In this document: positions 20,203 to 28,473 of the stretch, one piece after another
How the letters are laid out: every line of letters begins with the position of its first letter
Numbering within the stretch: the stretch's first letter is position 1
From: Hydrogenophaga sp.
GTDB lineage: Bacteria; Pseudomonadota; Gammaproteobacteria; Burkholderiales; Burkholderiaceae_C
Reading direction: 5' to 3'
Assembly (NCBI GenBank): GCA_016741995.1
Contig: JACVCO010000002.1
Span: 124,001 to 188,000 of the forward strand
Length of the DNA: 64,000 bases
Position numbers and translations under genes: made by a program
Notes under the pieces: generated by a model
The model's input: only the letters and a program-made list of their open reading frames with translations
Databases searched by the model: none
Told to the model about the DNA's origin: nothing

Positions 20203-21413
20203 TGGACGAGGCATTGCGCAAGACCTTGCACCGCGACACGCTGGCCGTGCGCGAGGCCGTGGAGCGTTCGCCCTTCGGCGAAAACTCCGAGGCCCTGTAC
20301 CTCACCAGCGGCTATGTGCAGCCCTCGGCCGAATCGGGTGCGCTGCGCTTTGCGGGCGACGAGGAAGGCTTCACCTACGGACGCTACGGCAACCCCACCA
20401 CCGCCAGCTTCGAGCAGCGTCTGGCCGCGCTCGAAGGCGCCGAGGCCTGCATGGCCACGGCCTCGGGCATGTCAGCCATCCTGATGATGTGCCTGGGCTT
20501 GCTGAAGGCCGGCGATCACGTGGTGTGCTCGCAGTCCATGTTCGGCTCGACCATCAAGCTCATTGGTGGCGACCTTGCGAAGTTCGGTGTCGAATCCAGC
20601 TTCGTGCCGCAGAGCGACGTTGCTGCCTGGAAAGCGGCCATCAAGCCCGACACCCGGCTGCTGTTTGCCGAAACCCCGACCAATCCGCTGACCGAGGTCT
20701 GCGACATCGCCGCGCTGGCCGACCTCGCCCACAACGCGGGTGCGCTGCTGTGTGTGGACAACTGCTTCGCCACGCCCGCGCTGCAACGTCCGATCGCGCT
20801 TGGCGCCGACATCGTGATGCACTCGGGCACCAAATACCTCGACGGCCAGGGCCGTGTGATGGCCGGCGCGCTCTGCGCGTCGCAGGCGCTCGTCACCGGA
20901 AAATTCCTGCCCGTTCTGCGCAGCGCCGGCATGACGCTCTCGCCCTTCAACGCCTGGGTGGTGCTCAAAGGCCTGGAAACGCTCGACATCCGGATGCGCG
21001 CGCAGAGCGACAACGCACTCGCGCTGGCGAAATGGCTGGAAGCCCTTCCTTCGGTGGCGCGCGTGTACCACCCCAGCCTGACCAGCCACCCCCAGCACGA
21101 ACTGGCGATGAAGCAGCAGTCGGGCGTGGGGGGTGCGGTGCTGTCTTTCGAGGTGAAGGCATCCAGCCCCGAACAGGCGCGCCAGCGCGCCTTTCACGTG
21201 CTCGACGCCTTGCGTGTGCTTTCGCTGTCCACCAACCTCGGCGACACCAAGACCCTGTGCGCGCACCCCGCGAGCACCTCGCACGGGCGCCTCAGCGAAG
21301 CCCAACGCCAGGCCGCCGGCGTGGGCCAGGGCCTCATCCGTGTGGCCGTGGGCCTTGAACACATCACCGACATCCAGGCCGATCTGGCCCGTGGACTCGA
21401 CACCCTTCCATGA
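20202..21413 (+). CDS. metZ: O-succinylhomoserine sulfhydrylase
   Basis: 403-residue PLP enzyme of the Cys/Met-metabolism family. The PLP lysine is in [13 protein letters not shown] near residues 205-217. Other family stretches are [35 protein letters not shown] and [14 protein letters not shown]. Proteobacterial MetZ uses O-succinylhomoserine and sulfide to make homocysteine. The acyl donor preference (succinyl versus acetyl) is inferred from the usual purF-metZ order, not from residues. Start overlaps the purF stop by one base. The stop overlaps the gltX start as ATGA. Confidence 0.92.
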   Translation: MDEALRKTLHRDTLAVREAVERSPFGENSEALYLTSGYVQPSAESGALRFAGDEEGFTYGRYGNPTTASFEQRLAALEGAEACMATASGMSAILMMCLGLLKAGDHVVCSQSMFGSTIKLIGGDLAKFGVESSFVPQSDVAAWKAAIKPDTRLLFAETPTNPLTEVCDIAALADLAHNAGALLCVDNCFATPALQRPIALGADIVMHSGTKYLDGQGRVMAGALCASQALVTGKFLPVLRSAGMTLSPFNAWVVLKGLETLDIRMRAQSDNALALAKWLEALPSVARVYHPSLTSHPQHELAMKQQSGVGGAVLSFEVKASSPEQARQRAFHVLDALRVLSLSTNLGDTKTLCAHPASTSHGRLSEAQRQAAGVGQGLIRVAVGLEHITDIQADLARGLDTLP

Positions 21414-22792
21414 AAGTCCGCACCCGTTTTGCCCCGTCGCCGACCGGTTTCATCCACCTCGGCAACATCCGTTCGGCCCTGTACCCCTGGGCCTTCGCGC
21501 GCTCGCTGCAGGGCGATTTCATCCTTCGCATCGAAGACACCGACCTCGAGCGCTCCTCGCAGGCCGCGGTCGATGTGATTCTGGAAGGCATGGCCTGGTT
21601 GGGCCTGAATCACGACGAAGGCCCGTACTACCAGATGCAGCGCATGGACCGCTACAAGGCGGTGCTGGCCGACATGCAGGGACAAGGGCTGGTGTACCCC
21701 TGCTACATGAGCGTCGAAGAACTCGACACGTTGCGTGAGCGCCAGATGGCTGCCAAGCAGAAGCCGCGCTACGACGGCACCTGGCGCCCCGAGGCTGGCA
21801 AGCAGCTGCCGCCTGTGCCCGAAGGCGTCAAGCCTGTGCTGCGCTTCAAGAACCCGCAGGGCGGCGTGGTGGCTTGGGACGACAAGGTCAAAGGCCGCAT
21901 CGAGATCGCCAACGACGAGCTCGACGACCTCGTGATCGCGCGTCCCGACGGCACGCCCACCTACAACTTCTGTGTGGTGGTCGACGACATCGACATGGCG
22001 ATCACGCATGTGATCCGCGGCGATGATCACGTCAACAACACGCCGCGCCAGATCAACATCTTCCGTGCCCTGGGCCAGGAGCCACCGGTGTACGCGCACT
22101 TGCCCACCGTGCTCAACGAGCAGGGCGAGAAGATGAGCAAGCGCAACGGCGCCAAGCCCGTCACGCAATACCGCGACGAGGGTTACCTGCCCGATGCCAT
22201 GGTGAACTACCTGGCCCGCCTGGGCTGGAGCCATGGCGACGACGAGATCTTCAGCCGCGCGCAGTTCCTCGAGTGGTTCGACCTGGACCACTTGGGCCGC
22301 AGCGCGGCACAGTTCGACGAGGCCAAGTTGCGCTGGGTGAACGCCCAGCACCTCAAGGCCATGGCCGACGACGCGCTGGCCCCGCTGGTGGCCGAACACT
22401 TGCAGAAGCGCGGCATCACCGCCGACGAGCGCCTGCCGCGCATCTGCGCGCTGTTCAAGGACCGCTGCGACACCACGGTGGCGCTGGCCGACTGGGCTGC
22501 GGCGTTCTATGCCGACGTGACCCCTCAGGCCGACGAGCGCGCCCAGCACATCACCGACGCCGTGAAGCCCGCGCTGGCGGCGTTGGCCGTGGCGCTGGCC
22601 GACGTGGCCTGGGACAAGGCCGCCATCGCGGGCGCGCTCAAGCAAGTGCTCGCTGCACATGGCCTGAAGATGCCGCAACTGGCCATGCCGGTGCGCGTGC
22701 TGATCATGGGGACTGCGCAGACGCCCTCGCTCGACGCGGTGCTGGAACTGCATTCGCGTGACACCGTTCTCGCACGGCTGCTGAAAGCCTGA
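21410..22792 (+). CDS. gltX: Glutamate-tRNA ligase
   Basis: 460-residue class I synthetase that charges tRNA-Glu. It has the HIGH-like [20 protein letters not shown] at residues 7-26, the EDTDLERSS specificity segment, and the KMSKS-like [13 protein letters not shown] near residue 240. An all-helical anticodon-binding C-terminal domain follows. Coupled to metZ by ATGA. A tRNA-Glu gene lies immediately downstream (23026-23101), along with tRNA-Ala and tRNA-Asp. Confidence 0.95.
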   Translation: MKVRTRFAPSPTGFIHLGNIRSALYPWAFARSLQGDFILRIEDTDLERSSQAAVDVILEGMAWLGLNHDEGPYYQMQRMDRYKAVLADMQGQGLVYPCYMSVEELDTLRERQMAAKQKPRYDGTWRPEAGKQLPPVPEGVKPVLRFKNPQGGVVAWDDKVKGRIEIANDELDDLVIARPDGTPTYNFCVVVDDIDMAITHVIRGDDHVNNTPRQINIFRALGQEPPVYAHLPTVLNEQGEKMSKRNGAKPVTQYRDEGYLPDAMVNYLARLGWSHGDDEIFSRAQFLEWFDLDHLGRSAAQFDEAKLRWVNAQHLKAMADDALAPLVAEHLQKRGITADERLPRICALFKDRCDTTVALADWAAAFYADVTPQADERAQHITDAVKPALAALAVALADVAWDKAAIAGALKQVLAAHGLKMPQLAMPVRVLIMGTAQTPSLDAVLELHSRDTVLARLLKA

Positions 22793-22808
22793 ATTTCTGG
22801 CATATAAT
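22781..22808 (+). promoter_or_regulatory. Promoter of the tRNA cluster
   Basis: A perfect -10 hexamer TATAAT (22803-22808) is followed by a GC-rich discriminator, typical of stable-RNA promoters. A CTGAAA (22781-22786) 16 bases upstream is a weak -35. It overlaps the last codons of gltX and lies 60 bases before tRNA-Ala. Confidence 0.6.
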
Positions 22809-22867
22809 TCGAGGCTCGCTGCAGCGCTCCGTAGACTTTCGTCATGGCGCAGTGCAACGAACCCTGT

Positions 22868-22943
<76 letters not shown>

Positions 22944-23025
22944 CAGATTCGAAGTCGCGCATGGTGGCGACGGCAGGGAAGCAACAACTGCCGCTGATAC
23001 AATGCGAGGCTTCCGTCCAGGTTAT

Positions 23026-23101
23026 GACCCTATCGTCTAGAGGCCTAGGACATCACCCTTTCACGGTGAGTACCGGGGTTCGAATCCCCGTAGGGTCGCC
23101 A
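23026..23101 (+). tRNA. tRNA-Glu (TTC)
   Basis: 76-base cloverleaf. The acceptor stem is GACCCTA / TAGGGTC, with discriminator G and encoded CCA. The anticodon stem TCACC/GGTGA encloses CTTTCAC, with anticodon TTC at 23060-23062. It lies just downstream of gltX and in the same transcript as tRNA-Ala and tRNA-Asp. Confidence 0.97.
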
Positions 23102-23168
23102 AACAAGCCGCAAGGCAAGTAGGCACAAGTCGTGGCACTTGGTTCGCAAGAACGAAAGCCATCTGCCA

Positions 23169-23245
23169 GGAGTGGTAGTTCAGTTGGTTAGAATACCGGC
23201 CTGTCACGCCGGGGGTCGCGGGTTCGAGCCCCGTCCACTCCGCCA
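23169..23245 (+). tRNA. tRNA-Asp (GTC)
   Basis: 77-base cloverleaf. The acceptor stem is GGAGTGG / CCACTCC, with discriminator G73 (an aspartate identity base) and encoded CCA. The anticodon loop CTGTCAC gives GTC at 23203-23205. A strong terminator begins eight bases downstream. Confidence 0.97.
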
Positions 23246-23252
23246 GATACCG

Positions 23253-23290
23253 AAAGCCTTGTTCAGTCCGCTGAACAAGGCTTTTTCTTT
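23253..23290 (+). terminator. Rho-independent terminator of the tRNA cluster
   Basis: A 14-base perfect stem, AAAGCCTTGTTCAG / CTGAACAAGGCTTT, encloses loop TCCG and is followed by a T-rich tail. On the minus strand it is preceded by the DUF1854 gene end and has the complementary A/T tail on the other side, so it may work in both directions. Confidence 0.9.
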
Positions 23291-23301
23291 TGGGCCGCGG
23301 C

Positions 23302-23766
23302 TCAGAGAAACCGGTTCAGGATGCGCCGCGAGCCGCGGTCGAGTGCGAACTGGTCCGGAACGATGAACTGGATGCCGCGGCTGTCTAGGATCAACAGGCG
23401 GCCCTGGCCCAGGCGGCGGATGTCTTCCTCGGCCTTGAGCACCAGGGCCACGGGCCCGCGGTCGGTGTCGACCGACCAGGTGCTGGGCGTGGCGTAGGTC
23501 GACACGCTGGCGATGCGCAGGATGTGGGGCATGAACTCGCGCGGAGCGAGGGCGCTGGCGATCAGTTCGCGTGAGGTCGGCTCCAGATCGGACAAACGCT
23601 CGATCCAGGCCAGTTCATGGCCGTCGGTGCTCACCAGCGACACGCTTTCGTCGGGCGCTGCCAGCGGGAAGGCCCGCACGGGCAGCACGCCGTCGTGCAC
23701 CTGGCCATCGCGGTCGGTGAGCTGCAGCTGGCCTTGCGGGTGGCGGCTGAGGGTCCAGTCGGTCAT
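23302..23766 (-). CDS. Cyanophycin-locus DUF1854 family protein
   Basis: 154-residue soluble protein without signal peptide or membrane helix. It has the DUF1854 pattern: an early RAFPLAAPDESVSLVSTDG, the central REFMPHILRIASVSTYATPSTW, and the end ILDSRGIQFIVPDQFALD. In many beta-proteobacteria this family sits beside cyanophycin synthetases and the ABC protein found here; its biochemical role is not known to me. It is 15 bases downstream of the ABC gene on the same strand, so they are likely co-transcribed. Confidence 0.82.
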   Translation of the reverse strand: MTDWTLSRHPQGQLQLTDRDGQVHDGVLPVRAFPLAAPDESVSLVSTDGHELAWIERLSDLEPTSRELIASALAPREFMPHILRIASVSTYATPSTWSVDTDRGPVALVLKAEEDIRRLGQGRLLILDSRGIQFIVPDQFALDRGSRRILNRFL

Positions 23767-23781
23767 GGTCTTCTCGCGTGG

Positions 23782-26112
23782 TCAGGGGCTGCCCACGGTG
23801 GCGCCGCGCGCCGTGGGGTTGGCGATGGCGGTTGCCGGATTGGGGCCGTCTTCGGTGTCGACGTTGCGCAGTTGCGCGGTGTAGAGCCGCCAGTAGGCGC
23901 CCTCGCGGGCCATGAGCTCGTCGTGCGGGCCCACTTCGACGACCTCGCCGCGGTCCATCACCACCAGCCGGTCGGCCTTGCGCAGCGTGGAGAGCCGGTG
24001 CGCGATCGCGATGGTCGTGCGCCCGGCCACCAGGTTGTCGAGCGCCTTCTGGATTTCCTTCTCGGTTTCGGTGTCCACGCTGGAGGTGGCCTCGTCGAGG
24101 ATGAGGATGCGCGGGTCGATGAGCAGCGCGCGTGCGATCGAGATGCGCTGGCGCTCGCCGCCCGAGAGGCCCTGCCCGCGTTCACCCACCAGCGAGTCGT
24201 AGCCCTGCGGCAGGCGCAGGATGAACTCGTGCGCATGCGCGGCGCGCGCCGCCGCCACGATTTCGGCACGCGTGGCCCCCGGTTTGCCGTAGGCGATGTT
24301 CTCGGCCACGGTGCCGAAGAACAGGAAAGGCTCCTGCAGCACCAGGCCGATGTGGCGGCGGTAGTCGGCCACAGCGAACTGGCGCACGTCGGTGCCATCG
24401 ACGCGCACGCTGCCGCTGCTCACGTCGTGGAAGCGGCAGATCAGGTTGACCAGCGTGCTCTTGCCGGCGCCGCTGTGGCCCACCAGCCCGATCATCTCGC
24501 CGGGCCGGATCTGCAGGTTCATGCCGCGGATGATGGCGCGGCTGCCGTGGCTGAAGCTCACGTCGCGCAGCTCGATGCCGCCTTCGACATGGGGTTTGTT
24601 CACCGGCGTGGCCGGCTCGGGCACGCTGGAGACGTGGTCGAGGATGTCGAAGATGCGCTTGGCGCCGGCCGCGGCTTTCTGCGTGACGGAAACGATGCGG
24701 CTCATCGAATCGAGCCGGCCGTAGAAGCGCCCGATGTAGGCGAGGAATGCGGTGAGCACCCCCACCGTGATGTCGCCGCGGGACACCTGCCAGATGCCGA
24801 AGCCCCAGACCACCAGCAGGCCGAGCTCGGTGAGCAGTGTGACCGTGGGTGTGAAGAGCGACCAGGTGCGGTTGAGCTTGTCGTTGACTTCCAGGTTGTG
24901 CTGATTGGCTTCGCGAAAGCGCGTGGCTTCGCGCTTTTCCTGCGCAAAGGCCTTCACCACGCGGATGCCCGGAATGGTGTCGGCCAGCACGTTGGTCACG
25001 TCGGACCAGACGCGGTCGATCTTCTCGAAGCCGGTGCGCAGGCGATCGCGCACGAGGTGGATCATCCAGGCGATGAAGGGCAGCGGCAGCAAGGTGACCA
25101 GCGCCAGCCACGGGTTGATGCTGAAGAGGATGGTCGCCGTCATCAGCAGCATCAACACGTCGGTGGCGAAGTCGAGTGCATGCAACGAAAGGAAAACGCA
25201 GATGCGGTCCGTTTCCGATCCGATGCGCGCCATCAGGTCGCCGGTGCGCTTGCCGCCGAAGTACTCGAGTGAGAGCGCCAGCAGGTGTTCGAAGGTGGTG
25301 GTGCGCAGGTCGGCGCCGATGCGCTCGGACACGAGGGAGAGCACGTAGGTGCGTGCCCAGCCCAGCCCCCAGGCCGCCAGGGCGGCCACCAGCAGCCCGC
25401 CCAGCAACCCGCCCACCTGCCATGGGTCGATGCGCTGCCCGTTCTGGAACGGAATCAGCACGTCGTCCATGAGCGGCATGACCAGGTAGGGCGGCACCAG
25501 GGTGGCCGCGGTGGCGGCCAGCGTGAGCAGGAAACCGAGTGCGAGTTCGCCGCGGTAGGGGCGGGCGAAACGCCACAGGCGCCACAAAACCCAGGTGGAC
25601 GGAGGGGAGTGTTGTTCCCGCGCACATTGCGGGCACTCGTCGCTGTTTGGCGACATTTCCGCATTGCACAAATCGCAATGGCGCGGCGGCATTTCCGGGG
25701 AATCAGAGGCGTGCGTGCCTTCGATCAATCGCTGCCGGATTTGTCCGAATTCAGCGACAAATCGAATGGCGCGGGGGTTTTGCGCCACCGTGAAGTGCCA
25801 CACCGCCAGTTGCTGCCGGTCGTTGTGCACACTCAGTTGCGCAACCCCTGCGTGATCGCCGAGCTTCAAGCACAATTCTTCCCCCAGGGGCCATTCACGC
25901 CAGCCGGCAGCGGCCCCGCCGGTCTCCCAGCTCAACAGCCGTTGGGTCGTCAGCACCAGCACGCCGGCCGAAAAATTCAATTGCGAATCGAGGTCAAGCT
26001 GCAGCCAACTTGAAACGTGTTCGTTGGGCAGTAATCGCGACCGCAGCGCCTGAGACAAGGGCTGGGGTACGGCACTGAACACCGACATGGGTTCGGTTGA
26101 TGGTGAATTCAT
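23782..26112 (-). CDS. Cyanophycin-locus ABC transporter, fused membrane and ATPase domains
   Basis: 776-residue half-transporter of exporter type. Residues 1-125 form an extra soluble domain with a PH-like strand pattern (VLVLTTQRLLSWETGG). Then comes a zinc-ribbon with Cys136/139 and Cys150/153 (CDLC, CPQC), six membrane helices from about 165 to 460, and a nucleotide-binding domain. That domain has Walker A GHSGAGKST near 543, signature LSGGERQRISIARALL near 645 and Walker B ILILDEATSSVD. It would homodimerise in the inner membrane. Substrate unknown. It is divergent from cphA' and followed by the DUF1854 gene. The ATG at 26112 is chosen; an in-frame ATG at 26088 would be eight residues shorter. 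Confidence 0.83.
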   Translation of the reverse strand: MNSPSTEPMSVFSAVPQPLSQALRSRLLPNEHVSSWLQLDLDSQLNFSAGVLVLTTQRLLSWETGGAAAGWREWPLGEELCLKLGDHAGVAQLSVHNDRQQLAVWHFTVAQNPRAIRFVAEFGQIRQRLIEGTHASDSPEMPPRHCDLCNAEMSPNSDECPQCAREQHSPPSTWVLWRLWRFARPYRGELALGFLLTLAATAATLVPPYLVMPLMDDVLIPFQNGQRIDPWQVGGLLGGLLVAALAAWGLGWARTYVLSLVSERIGADLRTTTFEHLLALSLEYFGGKRTGDLMARIGSETDRICVFLSLHALDFATDVLMLLMTATILFSINPWLALVTLLPLPFIAWMIHLVRDRLRTGFEKIDRVWSDVTNVLADTIPGIRVVKAFAQEKREATRFREANQHNLEVNDKLNRTWSLFTPTVTLLTELGLLVVWGFGIWQVSRGDITVGVLTAFLAYIGRFYGRLDSMSRIVSVTQKAAAGAKRIFDILDHVSSVPEPATPVNKPHVEGGIELRDVSFSHGSRAIIRGMNLQIRPGEMIGLVGHSGAGKSTLVNLICRFHDVSSGSVRVDGTDVRQFAVADYRRHIGLVLQEPFLFFGTVAENIAYGKPGATRAEIVAAARAAHAHEFILRLPQGYDSLVGERGQGLSGGERQRISIARALLIDPRILILDEATSSVDTETEKEIQKALDNLVAGRTTIAIAHRLSTLRKADRLVVMDRGEVVEVGPHDELMAREGAYWRLYTAQLRNVDTEDGPNPATAIANPTARGATVGSP

Positions 26113-26139
26113 TGAAGCGAATCGTTCCGGTAATTGCCC

Positions 26140-26159
26140 GGGCACGTTGGTGCGTGCCC
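26140..26159. promoter_or_regulatory. Inverted repeat in divergent cphA'/ABC intergenic region
   Basis: GGGCACG and CGTGCCC form a perfect 7-base inverted repeat around six bases. It lies midway in the 116-base gap between the divergent ABC transporter and cphA' starts. It could be an operator serving both directions; no regulator gene is adjacent, and symmetry alone is weak evidence. Confidence 0.25.
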
Positions 26160-26228
26160 GCATTGTCCGGGATGCGACGACCACAAGCACACACAGCGCC
26201 GATACACAGCCGCCGTTGAACCGAGACC

Positions 26229-28472
26229 ATGAAAAATCCCATCCGCATTCTGCGCATCAGTTACCTGGGCGGACCCAACATCTGGACTTACCGCCCCGTG
26301 CTCGAAAGCTGGCTCGACATCGGCGAGCTCGAGGACCTGCCCTCGGACAAGTTGCCCGGCCTGTATGAGCGGCTCACGGCCTGGCTGCCCGGCCTGGTCG
26401 AACACCATTGCGGCGTGGGCGAACGCGGCGGGTTCCTTCAGCGCCTTCGCGAAGGCACCTGGGCCGGGCACATCCTCGAACACGTGGTGATCGAGCTGCA
26501 GAACCTGGCCGGCCTTCAGACCGGCTTCGGCCAGACCCGCAGCACGCCCGTGCGTGGCGTCTACAAGATGGTGTTCCGCGCCCGTGAAGAGCAGGTGGCG
26601 CGCCGCGCGCTGGCGATGGGACACGAACTGCTCATGGCGGCGATCAACGACCAGCCGTTCGGTGTCGACGCCGCGCTCGACGAACTGCGCGAAATGGTCG
26701 ACGACCTCTGCCTGGGCCCGAGCACGGCCAGCATCGTGGACGCGGCCACGGGCCGTCGCATTCCGCACATCCGCCTCAACGACGGCAACCTGGTGCAGCT
26801 CGGTTATGGCGAGCGCCAGCGCCGCATCTGGACGGCCGAGACCGACCGCACCAGCGCCATCGCCGAAAGCATCGCGAGCGACAAGGATCTCTCCAAGAGC
26901 CTGCTCGCGGCCTGCGGTGTGCCGGTGCCCGAAGGCCGTGTGGTCGACAACGCCGAGGCGGCCTGGGATGCCGCACAGGACATCGGCCTGCCGGTGGTGG
27001 TGAAACCCACCGACGCCAACCATGGCCGTGGCGTGTCGCTCGACCTGTCGCGCCGCGAGGACGTCGTGGCCGCCTACGCGGTGGCCGACGCCGAGGGCAG
27101 CGGCGTGATGGTGGAACGCTTCATCCGCGGTCTGGAACACCGTTTGCTGGTCGTCGGGGGCCGGCTGATGGCGGCCACCCGCGGGGACGAGGCCTGGGTG
27201 ACGGGCGATGGCCACAGCAACGTGCTCGAACTCATCGCCAGCCAGATCAACAGCGATCCGCGCCGCGGCCTGAACGAGGAGTTCCCGCTCAACGCCATCC
27301 GCCTCGAGGAATACCCGGCCGTGGCGGTGGAGCTCCAGCGCCAGGGCAAGACGCCCGAAAGCGTGCCCACCGCGGGCGAGCGCGTGCTGATCATGCGCAA
27401 CGGCAACCTCTCCGTCGACTGCACCGACGACGTGCACCCCGAGGTGGCGCACGTGGCGGCGCTGGCGGCGCGCGTGGTCGGTCTGGACATCGCGGGCGTG
27501 GATCTGGTCGCGCAGGACATCTCGCGCCCCTTGGTCGAGCAGGGCGGTGCCATCGTCGAGGTCAATGCCGGCCCCGGCCTGCTGATGCATCTGAAGCCGG
27601 CGGTGGGTCACCCCCGGCCGGTGGGCAAGGCCATCGTCGACCACCTGTTCGCACCGACCGACTCGGGGCGAATCCCGGTGGTGGGTGTGGCCGGCAGCCG
27701 TGGCACCACCGCCATCGCGCGCCTGGTGGCCTGGATGGCGAACCTGGCCGGGCCGCAGGTGGGGCTGGCGTGCCGGGCCGGTCTCTTCGTGGGGCGCCGC
27801 CCGCTGCAACGCGGTGATTTCTCGCAGGCGAAGGCCGCGCGCAGCTTGCTGATGAATCGCGGCGTGCAGACCGCGGTGTTCGAGAACAGCCCGCTGACCA
27901 TCGTGTCGGAAGGCCTGGCCTACGACCGTTGCCAGGTCGGCGTGGTGACCGACGCGCACGGCAGCCCCGCGCTCGAGGCCTTTCACATCCGCGAGGCCGA
28001 GCAGCTCTTCAAGGTGCTGCGCACGCAGGTTGACGTGGTGCTGCCCGATGGCGTGGCGGTGCTCAACGCCGCGGACTCGGTGGTCGCCGAGATGGCGCCG
28101 CTGTGCGATGGCGACGTGATCTTCTACGCCGAGGACCCCGAACTGCCGGTGATGGCCGAACACCTGGCGCAGTGCCGCCGCGCGGTGTTCGTGCGCCACG
28201 GCCGTATCGTGCTTGGCGATGGCCAGCGCGAGCAGGTGGTGGTGGCGCTCGGCGGTGTGTCGCTGGCCGCCGCGGGCATCTCGCCGGAGGAGCAGACGCA
28301 CGTGTTGCTCGCTTCCTTCGCCACCGCCTGGGCGCTGGGCATCTCGCCCGAGCTCATGGCCGCCGGCCTGCAGACCTTCGCGTTCGAACTGCCGCTCGTC
28401 TTCCCGCCGCGCATGCCCCTGCCGGGCGCGCCGGAAGTCCCCGAAACCCCCGTTGCCATGAAGAGTGCCTGA
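26229..28472 (+). CDS. cphA': Cyanophycin synthetase paralogue with degenerate Mur-ligase domain
   Basis: 747-residue protein homologous to CphA along its length but shorter. The N-terminal domain and the ATP-grasp domain (about 165-480) look intact, with VVVKPTDANHGRGVSLD and IVEVNAGPGLLMHLKP. The Mur-ligase-like part is ruined. The P-loop GTNGKTT is GSRGTT at 489-494 with no lysine. The ETARGG segment reads ENSPLT. The C-terminal region holding the AHNP/GHNP-like motif is missing. It should therefore be able to use only the ATP-grasp site, which in CphA adds aspartate. Two bases before cphA; clearly one operon. It resembles the CphA'/CphA2 variants reported in other bacteria. Confidence 0.88.
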   Translation: MKNPIRILRISYLGGPNIWTYRPVLESWLDIGELEDLPSDKLPGLYERLTAWLPGLVEHHCGVGERGGFLQRLREGTWAGHILEHVVIELQNLAGLQTGFGQTRSTPVRGVYKMVFRAREEQVARRALAMGHELLMAAINDQPFGVDAALDELREMVDDLCLGPSTASIVDAATGRRIPHIRLNDGNLVQLGYGERQRRIWTAETDRTSAIAESIASDKDLSKSLLAACGVPVPEGRVVDNAEAAWDAAQDIGLPVVVKPTDANHGRGVSLDLSRREDVVAAYAVADAEGSGVMVERFIRGLEHRLLVVGGRLMAATRGDEAWVTGDGHSNVLELIASQINSDPRRGLNEEFPLNAIRLEEYPAVAVELQRQGKTPESVPTAGERVLIMRNGNLSVDCTDDVHPEVAHVAALAARVVGLDIAGVDLVAQDISRPLVEQGGAIVEVNAGPGLLMHLKPAVGHPRPVGKAIVDHLFAPTDSGRIPVVGVAGSRGTTAIARLVAWMANLAGPQVGLACRAGLFVGRRPLQRGDFSQAKAARSLLMNRGVQTAVFENSPLTIVSEGLAYDRCQVGVVTDAHGSPALEAFHIREAEQLFKVLRTQVDVVLPDGVAVLNAADSVVAEMAPLCDGDVIFYAEDPELPVMAEHLAQCRRAVFVRHGRIVLGDGQREQVVVALGGVSLAAAGISPEEQTHVLLASFATAWALGISPELMAAGLQTFAFELPLVFPPRMPLPGAPEVPETPVAMKSA

Positions 28473-28473
28473 G

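Noticed and set aside
26229..28472. cphA' as a pseudogene
   Set aside because: It is open for 747 codons without a frameshift, has a good ATP-grasp half and keeps operon spacing. Losses are confined to one domain, so it is reported as an altered but probably functional gene.
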